Under the pieces are notes generated by a model. It worked only from the letters and a program-made list of their open reading frames with translations, did no database searches and was not told where the DNA came from. Shown here piece after piece: positions 22,795-33,459 of a DNA stretch of 64,000 nucleotides; position 1 is the stretch's first letter; the number at the start of each line of letters is the position of its first letter. A program made the translations under genes and the position numbers. This DNA is from Phytophthora hibernalis. Taxonomy: Eukaryota; Oomycota; Peronosporomycetes; Peronosporales; Peronosporaceae. The stretch covers positions 682,001 through 746,000 of the forward strand of contig JAAKBF010000224.1 of NCBI GenBank assembly GCA_012656075.1. Direction: 5' to 3'.

Positions 22795-23739
22795 TCAAAA
22801 GTCGCTTACTCTGTTTCCTATTGAAGAAAAAACGAGTATACCATCAGCTTTCCTTCGTTTAAAGCCGCAGCCGTGCGCACCCAAAAGATCCACGAGTTCT
22901 AGAGATGCATCGTCAATCTTTGCGGTTAATCCATCAAAAACATTCGCTGAATTTGCCGCCGCTTGATCCAACTGAGTCTGCATACGGACCTCCAGCTGAC
23001 AACCCCTCTCGAGTGTGCTATCTCGTGTTGTCTCGATTTGGTGCTGAAGAATATCTCGAGTCTCCAAAATCTTAGCGTTGGTTTGATTTATGACTGTTTC
23101 TTCAAGCCATTGGCGGGTGGAATCTAGCTCCTCGCCAAGCTGATTCTGGCATACACGCAACTGTGCCTCACCGGATGATTCTTGGGCTTCGCGCGCTTGG
23201 GCTTGATAGCTCTCTAATGCGGCCTCAAGCTGTAGGTGAACCTGTCCTACGGTTTCTTCAGTTGAGACAATGTGCTTGCGAATATCACGGGCCATGTTTG
23301 TAGAAGTTGACAGCACGTCTTCGTGCGTTGCTCAAAGTGCGTGCTCAAGTTGTTGTTGAAGTCGCATCTCGACGTCAGAGAGTGTGTCACGCGTGGAGTG
23401 CATGAACACCTCTAAACGATGCTCCATCTTAGCTGCACGTTGTTGGGACCTGATATCAGACTAGTTCAGCGCTTCTTGAACGATTTGGAGGCCAGGACCG
23501 CCTGCGAGCATTACCTCCTCTTGCATCATGAGCCGTCGGCGGTGAATTAGCTGTTGGTCCTGCGAGCTCCAGTCTGGATTCTGCTGTAGCGTTTGCTGCT
23601 TGTCTGGTTGGTCTGGGTGCAGGATCATTTGATGATCGGGTGCTTGCATTCCCGTTAGCGCTGCCATTGCGGACAGCATGAAGAAGAGATGCAGAAGGCT
23701 GGCTGTGCCTCTGCAAAAGCCGCAGCCGTTCGGTGCCAA
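22795..23739 (-). pseudogene. Coiled-coil gag-like protein relic
   Basis: One minus-strand frame stays open for about 310 codons except for a TAG at 23461-23463 and a TGA at 23332-23334. It is rich in Gln, Glu and Leu with heptad spacing (MEHRLEVFMHSTRDTL, ETVGQVHLQLEAALESY), predicting long coiled coils. A Gln-rich segment sits at the N-terminus. No zinc knuckle or enzyme domain is present. Its style resembles the plus-strand frame at 55177-56100, and both lie in repeat DNA, so a retroelement gag or element-associated structural protein is the best guess. Confidence 0.45.
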
Positions 23740-24016
23740 ACAGGGGGTGTTTTGGCCAATGACAAATCTGAGAAATATGCAGGTTCGTGCGTTTCAACCG
23801 TGTTCGCGCCCCTCAGTACAGTCTCAAACGAAGCAGTAAAACCTCGCGAACCAACTTCGTTTGTGTGGTTCGCGGAAAATCGGGGAACCAAGGTTCGGTC
23901 AATCTTCGTTCCAGCTGAGCATCACCCCAATAACTGTGACGTATCCAGGGTCATGCTATATTCTAGCTCGGAATATCGACCAATCAAATTCATTCTAGGA
24001 TCAATGTAGATTTGTA

Positions 24017-24057
24017 GGTTGTAGTTGAACTTGAAGTTCAAGTTCAATCTACAACTT
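24017..24057. repeat. 41-bp near-perfect palindrome
   Basis: The arms are ggttgtag-ttgaacttga and tcaagttcaatctacaac, centred near 24036, with a one-base bulge. It could be an element terminus or a cruciform-forming site inside the second insertion. Confidence 0.6.
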
Positions 24058-24955
24058 GCACACGGCCATCGAGCTGCTAGACTTAAAATGAATCAATCAG
24101 TTTGCAATTTGCCATCGAGCCCCAAACTCATTACAATAATATTATGTCTTCCCGCACCAATCCTTTCACTGGCGGTATCGAGAAACGTGCGAAGAGCAGC
24201 CCCATGGTATTGATAACTTTGGCCAAGTCATCCGCGATAGTTCAGTTCGGGTCTCGCTCTAGCTCGCGCATCGTCGCTGGCAAACAAACAGAGTACACCA
24301 GAGCTAGCCGATATCCTTTCGTCACTGTTTCCAATGCATGTTCCGCATCTGCGTAGTGAACAGCATGTTGGAGCAAGAACGCTGCCGTCCCATCCGCCTT
24401 ACCAAAATCGTAGCGGTGATACTCTTGACCACCTCGATACACTACTAGACCGCCACCTTCATGCAAACTGGGCAACTGCACCACTAACGTTGCCACCATA
24501 CCGTTCTCTTTCATGGTATCTTGGTGTTTAAAAAAATGCCCACCTTCTCCATTCACCAGCAACTTGTATAGCTTACACTCCATCGGAACACCATTCTTGC
24601 AGTAGCTATTAGTGATTAACTTGGTCAGCTCGGCTAAACCGTTCTCCCACTGCGGGTTCTTGAGCTGCGGATTTTTCATCTTCACTTGGTCCGCGGATAT
24701 TATCCACGTCTTGTGGGATTTTCCCTCCATGTCAACGTCATTTTGTGTCTTATTCGTGATATTTGCCTCACAAAGTGACAAAATTTTGCCTTTGTGTTCC
24801 TCAGTCGGAGGCACCCGTCGATTCCTCCAATGAAAAGTCCGGGAAGAGACGGGAGACGTCTGCTTGCCTCCGACTGAGAACTCACCCGCGTCCACCTCCG
24901 CCTGCTCTAGCAGATTACTAAGTGCGACCGACGTCTTTCCCTCAGGAGTGGGCAC

Positions 24956-25189
24956 ATGGTCCCGCTCCCTTGAAGCCGAACGGCCACTTGGTCTTGACCT
25001 TAAGTCTGGCGAATCAGTCTTTTATCGTCATTTTTTAACCATCCGCTAATATGGGTCATTAGTATTTTAGAGCAGTAGTAATATGATTTACCCAAAATCC
25101 TCAACTTAGTACTCGTAGTAATATTTCGACAGTATTATTGTAGTAGCACTATCTGGTAAGATTTCTAATTTTAAAACATGTGGCGGGAA
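24956..25189. other. Spacer between head-to-head oxygenase copies
   Basis: About 230 bp, AT-rich from 25040, with repeated gtagtaatat and agtatt words. It may be a small AT-rich element inserted at the breakpoint of the inverted duplication. No gene is visible. Confidence 0.4.
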
Positions 25190-27265
25190 GAGACTTTAAT
25201 AGATTGGTGGTTTTGGCTCGGGCGGAGGACCAGGCGGGTGGCAGAGCGGTTTGGACAAGCTCGTTGAAACAGAAGCAGACCGAATGGGGTATAATGGTAT
25301 TCCTCTTCAGTGTTTGCTCTACAAGTTGCTGGTGTATGGTGAGGGGGGTCACTATGTGAAGCATCAGGATACCGAAAAGGAAAATGGTATGATAGCAACG
25401 TTGGTTGTTCAACTGCCAAGTTCTCATGAAGGAGGCGATTTGGTCATTTATCGAGGTGGAGAAGTCAAGCATCGCCACGATTTCGGGAAGGCAGATGACA
25501 CGACGTCTTTCCTGCCGCATTACGTGGTGCATTATGTAGATGCGGAGCACGCCGTGGAAAAGGTTACAAAGAGGTACCGTCTTGCTTGTTTTGGTGTATT
25601 CTATATGTTTGCCGCCAATGATGCATCATATTGAAAAATCCACGACAAACCTCTTAGCGACGGTTTAGCCGAAGATATCAGTACGATGGGTCTTGAGGAC
25701 GATTATTTCGCACTGCTGCTATCGCATGAGTACACGAAAAAGAGCATCCAGAGTTCGGGTCTTGGCGCGCTCAAAGGTATTGACGCCCCAAGATTCCACG
25801 CCCTTGAGGAAGCAAATGCATTCGTCAGTGCAGACAAGAAGCTGAAGTTCTTCATTGCTGAATTGGAACACAACATTGAGTTTCAACAAGATCGAACGGA
25901 GAGCTGGCAGTCGAGCGACAGGTTCAGTCTATCATCTGGTACTCTTCTAGCGGGGAGGCACCTGGGGGCGTGAAACATGTGAAACCAATGGTCAACTTCT
26001 TGAATCCGGGACGAGAAAAATTACGCAGTTGTGGACCCCACATGGAATCAGCGAGGAAGAGGGATACATGGGCAACGAAGGCCCCACGAAAACTACAAAA
26101 TATGCTCGGTATGCGCTTTTTGCGTGGCCTGAGGCGAGACATGCGGAACTGTCTTTGAGACGGATGCCACTGAGCAGAACTATCGAGGTTATATACGACG
26201 GAAAACCTGTTGACGCTGCTGTCCTTCGCAAATTTTTGGATGCTGTTGGCGCGAGACTAGACTCTGAAAAAAGTATGACTTCTATCGCCGTGAAGATTTA
26301 CCCATGAGGTTTTGTAGCCTATTTTGTGAGCTGGCTACTGATGCTGGTGATCCAGCCTATGTCAAACTGTTTGTCACGGAGTTTTGTCCTTGCCGAATAG
26401 GTCATTTGGAAGGAAATGAAACTTTTGTTCTTGCCGTCATCGGCATGCTGCGTGTGTTCGACTGGAATGATATCGGTGAAGTGTTATTGGAGAAATTAAG
26501 CTCGAGTGACAGTACGTATGGCATGGAGAAGGATAAGATTGGTTTTCGTGCATGGAGTTAGCACTGCATGTGCTTGATGGTTTGGAAGAGGGCCCTGCAT
26601 ATGACGCATTGCTTAAAATGAGTATGAAAAAGGCGGCGAAACTCAGCGCTGCGGATTTACCTACGTCCAAGGCGTCTGGTCTACTTCTCAAGTGGGATAT
26701 CAGTCGCAGTAATAACGGCGGCGAAAATGTAGTCAAAGTGGCGAATTTGTTCAAGGAAATTGATCCGAGTCTACTACGACCAATAATCGAGAAGATGCTT
26801 CAGGCTTTCGGCAATGTCGATAAGAACGACGAGGATACTGGCGTGTTTGCAGCTCTTGTCTCGAAACGGATTGCGTGGCTAAACACGGAAATTGAGTCGC
26901 TGGATAAGCCTTTTTCGTAGGAAATGCCCCGCGCTGAGTTTGCGGACAATGCCCAAGTGCAAGCTTTTCTTCGGGGTCCTGAGGTCACCATGAAGGTATC
27001 GACGGGGATCCGCAAGTTCAACGGCTTTCATGATGCGAATAATTATGCGGCCAAGTGGACGCGAGAGAAGCAAGTGAATGCCTCGTTCAAGATGGAAGCA
27101 AGATCAAGTGATGTCAATGCAGTGGTAACGATCACCAAGACGCGCAAGTGGTTCGAGGAGAGTCAACAAAAACTGCAGCAATACAAGGAAGAGCTGGATC
27201 GTTTGAAAAGGCAGTCGAGCGAAGAAGTCGCCAATAGCGACAAGAAACGTCCTCGTCTGGAGTAG
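25190..27265 (+). pseudogene. Second 2OG-Fe(II) oxygenase copy, 5'-truncated
   Basis: This is collinear with the minus copy at 24955-20721 but lacks its first about 100 residues. The dioxygenase core is readable: KHQDT, VIYRGGE, and AEHAVEKVTKRYRLA for the distal His and Arg. Downstream comes a GNEGPTKTTKYARYALFAWP segment, a helical middle and a Lys/Glu-rich C-terminal helix (YKEELDRLKRQ). The frame is interrupted by TGA at 25632-25634, by shifts near 26300 and 26560, and by TAG at about 26918, where the minus copy has TGG. Because nonsense changes as well as shifts occur, this copy is probably dead. Confidence 0.7.
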
Positions 27266-28930
27266 GTGAGATAATTGGGCGTGGGTATTCAACCAATCCC
27301 CAATTCACACTCATTTAAATGGTTTAAAATTAAAAATCATTTTAAAATGCCATACCGATAAACAGAAAGATCTCAGTGAGGTACATTGATGTTATGTAAC
27401 TAATAGCTAACGACATCTTTTGTCCGTCGCACACTCTACCTCTTTATCAGTGTGTGCCCTCAACTGACCTTCGGCCGCGTTGCTTCCGGCAAATTGGCCA
27501 GCCCCGTGCTGTCAATCTGCCGGCTAACAGGTCAAGTGCTCCTCCAGCGCCTCCATTCACCAGCATCAGAGCAGGCCTTCTCTCTGTTGTTCAGAGCTTC
27601 TGTCGCCTGGGCATCAGTCGCTCCACGCGGCACATACAGCACTGCCTCCATATACATTGCCAGTTCTGGGGTGTCGGACCGCTGGCAGTTGGGTTGATTC
27701 GTGTGGTGGTTTCGCCACTCGACTTGGGCTTGATCCGCGCGTGCCAGGACGCGAGCAAATATGGGGCTTGATGCAGGGGTATCACGTCCTGTGCCCAGCA
27801 GACGTCAGCCTCAGCGTCGTCCGGCGCCAGGAGCGGTGGAGCCAGCACTAAACGCGTTTTTGGGGGGTCGAAATTGTGGTGCGCGGGGCCAAAAACTCGG
27901 CAACCCTGCTCAAAATAGTTCTAAATGTGGACATTTTGACCCTGGGCGCTATACTGGCGCATACCACAGGGACACTGACGTTAGATTGATCCGCCGGTGT
28001 CACGTCGCGAGCAGAATGGGGGCATCAGTTCCGCGCGCCCATGAGGCCCGCCACGGTGCTGAGGAGATCGCCCGGCGTCTCCCACCACCCAAAGGCCCCC
28101 GAAGAGTACTCCTCCTTTGGATGGAATCCGGTCCGGGACGACTGGTTCTGTCACTTGAGCGGGAGCCGGCGAATTGCGAAGTGAAAAAAAATGGCGGGTG
28201 ATGTTATCCACGCTTTTTTCATGGACAAACATGCTAACATATAAACATGGAAATGCCAATGTTTCTTTCTTTCTACACAGGGTACATCAACTAGTCTTAC
28301 TGTGACTATTTCTCTATGTGTGTCGTTTTCATGTTCGCACCGATTAGACTATTTGTTGGCTACTTTTGATTTCATGAATTGTGAAAACCGATTAGTTTGT
28401 TATCAACGAGCTTAATCTCGAGTAACAAGGGCATCGCTGCAAGTAAACACTATGAGTAAACCAAATCGAGAAAAGCGGTGCCACGAGTACAAATAATTTG
28501 GCGGCAGGTGAAGTATAAAAACAGAGAAGCATTAAAAATATGTATTGAAACATGGTTGCGGACCCGCCTACAACTAGACTTAATGAAAATTATTTGTTTT
28601 GCAACGGGTGAGATCCGTCCATCTCCATGTTATGTCAGCAGCAAAATTACCACCAGCTTAATACGCCATGGTTCCTGCAACATATGAACTATGCGTATAC
28701 GCGCAATTCAGTCATTCTCCAAGTTCTTGGTACTCTATCTAACATGCGCACCATTCGAAAACTTCGACATCCAGAAAAGACACGGCCAGTTCCCCGCATG
28801 AAATCACCTTCCCCAACAAGAATTGATCTATGGCGGGATCACCATCTTCGCCGCGAGTTTTGAACTCCCTCGTGCGATTCCAGTGCAGAGATTTTGGAGG
28901 TTACTTTAAAGGCCCCGAATGAGAACATCC
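27266..28930. other. Repeat-derived DNA without recognisable gene
   Basis: Only short frames without coding character are present. A sequence ctcggcaaccctg at about 27898-27910 resembles a hAT terminal inverted repeat, but no partner was found. Confidence 0.4.
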
Positions 28931-28939
28931 ACTGAAAAT

Positions 28940-29090
28940 CGATGCGTGTAGTCTTCACCTTCTATTAGCGAACCGACACGCTTGCGTTGCCCACCACTTA
29001 GGTTTCGGACTGGCAGAGCCTTCAGCATTCCCTCAATAGTGATATGCTCTTGTAGTGTCATGACGGTGATGACGTGGGACCATTGTTATT
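28940..29090 (-). pseudogene. ABC-transporter ATPase fragment
   Basis: The minus frame carries the ABC signature LSGGQRKRVGSLIEG preceded by MTLQEHITIEGMLKALPVRN, as in the region between the Q-loop and the signature of ABC ATPases. No Walker A, Walker B or membrane domains are attached. It is a short relic, probably of an ABCG/PDR-type gene, in repeat DNA. Confidence 0.55.
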
Positions 29091-29539
29091 CAATCTGGAA
29101 AAAAACATTGCACATTCCGATGCTATGTTTCGCATATGGCTTGAATCTAAAACAATTTGCGAGATTAATCGCATGCAACCTCGATGCTCGTGTCGACAAA
29201 CTAAAACGTACCGTTTGGTTGGAGATCGATGGAGCTGATACCATACTGATGGCGTCTAGTGGCTCTCTTAAATGCTGTTGAACTTGATAAACGGACAAAC
29301 AGTGCAGCTCAGCCGTACTCACAGTTAAGCTAGTTCGAATTTTGCCGTTCAGAGAGTTGCGATAGCTACAAAGTCAAATTAATATCAGTCGTGAGAACAT
29401 TACATAAATAACGATAGATGATGCTTATGTGGCTGCCCAGATGCGGCCCAAAGTCGCACTGTGAATGCGATGAATTGAATCGTTTAAAACGACTGTGGTA
29501 CTGGCGCAAAGGGACCTAACTCAGACTTGCACCACTCAA

Positions 29540-30110
29540 ACGGAGTAATTCCTGGAGTTGCTGTCGCGCAAAATCAGTTGCCCCAAATGTCGCCCAAGTA
29601 AATACACTCAAATCAGTGCGCGTAGTCGGATTCTCAGTGCTTCTTCCAAAAGCCAGAACTGTTTTGCTGAGAGCCGTAACTTGTTTCTTCGTGCGAGGTT
29701 GGCTAAGGAATCTGATGTCAGGAATATGTTATCGTCGAAGAGCGTTGGAGCCTTCAGCAGGTTGACCTTCACACGACTTTTCTCACAAGATGGGGAAGCC
29801 ATTAAAAACATACCTTCTTGCCAAACTTCCTTAAATGCGTTGCAGTGCCCTGTGTCCGGTCGAGGCTGTCAAACGACAATGTTACTTCAATACCAATACA
29901 AAGTCAAGCAAAGCGTTGAGCTGTCCGAAACATGGCAGTGTAGGCGGTCTGAGGATCCGGCTTGACAAACATGTACATCCAAGGAATGAACATCTTGGCA
30001 AACTGCTCGCGTAAATAGTGCGTCGTGTATGCACCGAAATTCAGGAGTGTCCACCCACCAATAAACCAATGCAAAAAGAGAAAGCATCCCCAGCCGTTAA
30101 AACATGTGCC
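29540..30110 (-). pseudogene. Mutator-like (MULE) transposase relic
   Basis: The minus frame, with several stops, reads a segment with WMYMFVKPDPQTAYTAMFRT, then SFDSLDRTQG and WLPHLVRK. This follows the oomycete MULE pattern of MYMFV, MFRT, SLDH and WPHLIRK around the DDE core. It is badly decayed and no terminal repeats were identified. Confidence 0.45.
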
Positions 30111-30739
30111 ATCATGCTAACCTAACAACAGGGAACTAGGGCGATACGCGGGCTGGGATGGCCAGACCACGATAATTATGTTTGTGTTATTTTAATGACA
30201 AGATCGCGCGCTGCAAAAAGAAGCTCTGAAATGCAGACGAGACAGTGGTGGTACGAACGTTTTTTTGAAAATACAGTAATAACGCCCCATTGAACGTTTC
30301 ATACGTTTTTATTGTTTAGAACGAACCTTCGTAAAGAGGTACGCTGTACCTAGATGATCGCGTACCCTAGTAAACGAATAGTAGCCCCCTTGTGGCACAC
30401 GTTGTGTACGTACATATTAGGAAGCTGCGCGTTGTGCAAGTTACTCTTTGCGAGGCAGCGCGTATGCATGTACTATCATGGACCTAGTCCGGTGCAGGTT
30501 GTAGCAGTACGTTTCTATTTCTATCCTCGCCTTCACATGAAGTTCGGATCCTTCGAAATCTTTCTCTCTGTTGCCTTCTCACTTCGTATTTTTTCCTTCC
30601 AAGTCACATATCGACACGTCCGACGTGCCACAAGGTTTCTTGGTACGTGATCGCTGGCTATAAACGATTGATGAGCGTTATTTAGCTAACGATACCCTCT
30701 GCGTTATTGGTACAGGACTCCAGTTTATTGGGTCGTGCA

Positions 30740-33459
30740 GAATGCCATGCCCGCGGGAATTTTGTGAGATGGGGTCAAACGAAAGCCAACTCTGCTCGCT
30801 ATTACAGCCGGTGCAAACGTTGTCTTGCCGCGCATTATTTACGTGCGGCTGCGCGCAAACTTCAACCCCAGACCTGGAAGATCCCAGCTCACCGCTGTCG
30901 CCGCCAATGGTTGGTCGTCAAGTAATATTTCGAGAGGAATCTTAGAAAACCCCATGGTATTTTCGACCCCAAGAACGTGCCAGCGCCACCAACACCAAAC
31001 GCGGACGGGCCTTTTAATTTTCCGCATTTCCACTCCCTGCCCGCACTCCCTGTGCAGCCTGGGCCTGCGAGCCGTCCGGATCTAGGCATTGGCTATCAAC
31101 CAATGCGAGCAGGTCTGTTTATCGCAAACTTTGTGGAAAATGATCCGAATAATGTGACACGTAACTATTCTACTGTTCAGCAGCGATTTCTTCTGACGTT
31201 TCAAGTGGCAATGGTTTTGTCAGATTCATTGGTGGAGCATGCTACAACTAACCGGCTTTTTTACTTTGTGAACCCACAGTGCCTGGGGTCAATAGTGATT
31301 GTAGTATTTTCAAGAATATGCTGAGGAGCAGTCGAAGCAAACGAGCTCGGAACTTTCGAAGTGCCAAGCGGAGTCCAGAGGACGTGTAAAGGTTTTGAGT
31401 GACTTCTGGCAAAATATCTCAAAAACACACTTACTTGGTGCTCACCAGACTCTGTGAAATTGTGTTTGTCGAAGGTTTGCACGCCGTTGGCCCCGAGCAT
31501 GATGGAATTGCACTTGCGCGTCAAATGGAGTTGTTGTTTGTCCGGTTAGTGTAGCAAGGGTGGCAAATTCGCGCTGTGATTAACGATAACGCAGGTCAAT
31601 GTGAACGTTCCCGCCGCATTTTAGCTATTCGATGGCCTAGTATTTATTTCAGCAAATGCTTCCCGCACGATATTAATCACGTAGTCAAAGCTATCCTAAA
31701 ACAAACCGGATTTCACTTAGTAGCAGACCAGGCATGTGCTGCGGTCAATGCTTTACATGGGTCATCGTCTAAATGGCTTCCACAAGACCAAAAGTAATTT
31801 TGGAAACGTACAAGCTCCCAAACCCTCGCATTCCTGTCGCTTTGCTCCACGCGCTGGAACTCAATGCAAGGATGCTTTGCATCCCTACTTCGCGTTAAAA
31901 TGGGTTTGAAGCATTTCGTCATCAGATTCCAGCACCACTCTGACCTGCCGACCAGTGTGCTAGTGTTTCCTAACGATACATTTTGGAATACCCTATCAGA
32001 AGCAGAACAAACAATCCGACCACTTTGCAACGCATCCTACATTCTCCAGCGTGATGAGAATACTCTCGTAAATGTTGTCCTGTGCTACCGCGATATTTTT
32101 GATGGGTTTGATGCTTGTCCCTACGCGCGCGAGTTAACACCTCTCGCCGAACACCGTTGGGAAAGCTGTGATCAACCGTTTTCATACTGGCGCTGTTTTT
32201 GTATCCTCGTTACCGCGAAGTGGCAAAGCCCTGCCTAACCGAGGCATATCCGCTATCGACTCAGTCTGCAACTTTGCAGTATATTCAAGCGATTTATTCG
32301 TGACTCTGCCATGCTTCGCGACCACATGGATCGGTGGTGTTCAGATACCCTATATACTGGCAACGAAAAACTTGGTTTCGGTGGATTTGAGACGGCATGG
32401 CACTTTTGGAACGCTACCAAGCGTAAGAAGGCTGGTCCCAACCTACGTAATATAACAATTGCTGTACTGTCGATTGTCGCTAATACGGCTACTTGTGAGC
32501 GGTATTTCAGCCTGCTCGGGAGGATGCACACGCCAACGCGCAACTGCCTCAAAGCAGATAAGGTGAATAAGACTGCTATTACTTGCCAATCCGTCCGTGA
32601 ACGTGATAGTCAAGAAGCTAACCCTTTTGCGCACGAACAAGATCAAAATTCAGATAATGATGAAGTTGTTGAGGAAGATAGCGACGGCAGCAAGTACTTG
32701 AAGTACTCTGGTCGCATTGTCAAATCGGAGGAACGCCAGTTTCAAGAAGATATCCGGCCAAACCCAATGCCAGATATCATAAGTAGCAACAGAGGGTTAG
32801 GTCATTCCTACGGTGCGGCGGTCCGACCTCCGTTTTCTATAGAGAGTCGACCGCTAGCTCCGTGCCTCCCACAAATAACTCTACGATGCCCATCACCTAC
32901 ACCAAACTACCCACCCGTCACACCAAAACCATCCGTATTCCTCGTCAAGACGGGTCCCTGCAACTACCGGTCGTTCTCATTCAATTCGAGGTCGCTCACC
33001 TGGAATGCGCCCCTCCTCGCCCACAAAGTGATGTAACACGATTTCGGACATTGGAGTTTTCAACTTTGATGCAGATCCACAGCCCTCGACGGTCACGCCA
33101 GCTGAAGGCGCCTTCCCAGGGCGGCAGGTAAATGGGATAATACCCCGTGAGCAGGACAACACGCGGATTGAATCATCTGCACCAAGTGATAGAGCCAACT
33201 ATATTCTTTTGAATTGGGGTGAGCTTTTAGAAGAGATCCCCTGATCCTCCGGAGCTGTCGGAGGAAGCCCTCAGCCAAGGTAATGGTATATCTATGGAGG
33301 ATGCTGATGAAGGGATTTTCGCCGAGGAAAGCGTTCGTCTTCAACCTATTCCTGATTATAACAAGACATCATTTCCTCAAGAACCGAGGATACTGCCGGG
33401 TCTGCGAGGCATGAAATCAAAACTCGGCGAGTTGCTTTCTCTACCTACAAGTCTATAAC
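30740..33459 (+). pseudogene. hAT-family transposase, frameshifted
   Basis: Scattered plus frames add up to a full-length layout. There is a BED-like zinc finger region near 30780-30880 (YYSRCKRCLAAH). The central DDE segment VINDNAGQCERSRRILAIRW with CFPHDIN lies at about 31577-31680, and STRWNS at about 31850. The hATC dimerisation region (SIVANTATCERYFSLLGRMH) lies at about 32470-32530, followed by an acidic tail ending LPGLRGMKSKLGELLSLPTS near 33450. Shifts and stops are frequent, so it is inactive as given. Terminal repeats were not found. Confidence 0.65.

Larger units (their letters stand above)
22600..24130. mobile_element. Second insertion in the oxygenase gene, ends not resolved
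   Basis: This stretch has no counterpart in the plus-strand oxygenase copy and separates two adjoining coding pieces of the minus copy. It contains the coiled-coil frame below and a near-perfect palindrome at 24017-24057. No convincing long terminal repeats or terminal inverted repeats were found, so the boundaries are estimates from where homology to the other copy stops. Confidence 0.5.
20721..24955 (-). pseudogene. 2-oxoglutarate/Fe(II) oxygenase gene split by two insertions
   Basis: Three collinear pieces run on the minus strand: 24955 to about 24130 (N-terminal), 22592-22385 (middle) and 21366-20721 (C-terminal). They align in order with the plus copy at 25190-27265. The N-terminal piece is a prolyl-4-hydroxylase-like 2OG-Fe(II) dioxygenase core: KHQDT supplies the iron His and Asp, and AEHALETVTKGYRLAL the second His and the 2-oxoglutarate Arg. 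The C-terminal piece ends in a lysine-rich helix (HKDELERLMKVY). A hAT-type element (21375-22384) and a second insertion (about 22600-24130) separate the pieces. An in-frame TGA lies at 24242-24244. The substrate is unknown. Confidence 0.7.

Noticed and set aside
27898..27910. hAT terminal repeat ctcggcaaccctg
   Set aside because: No partner end or target duplication was found within reach.
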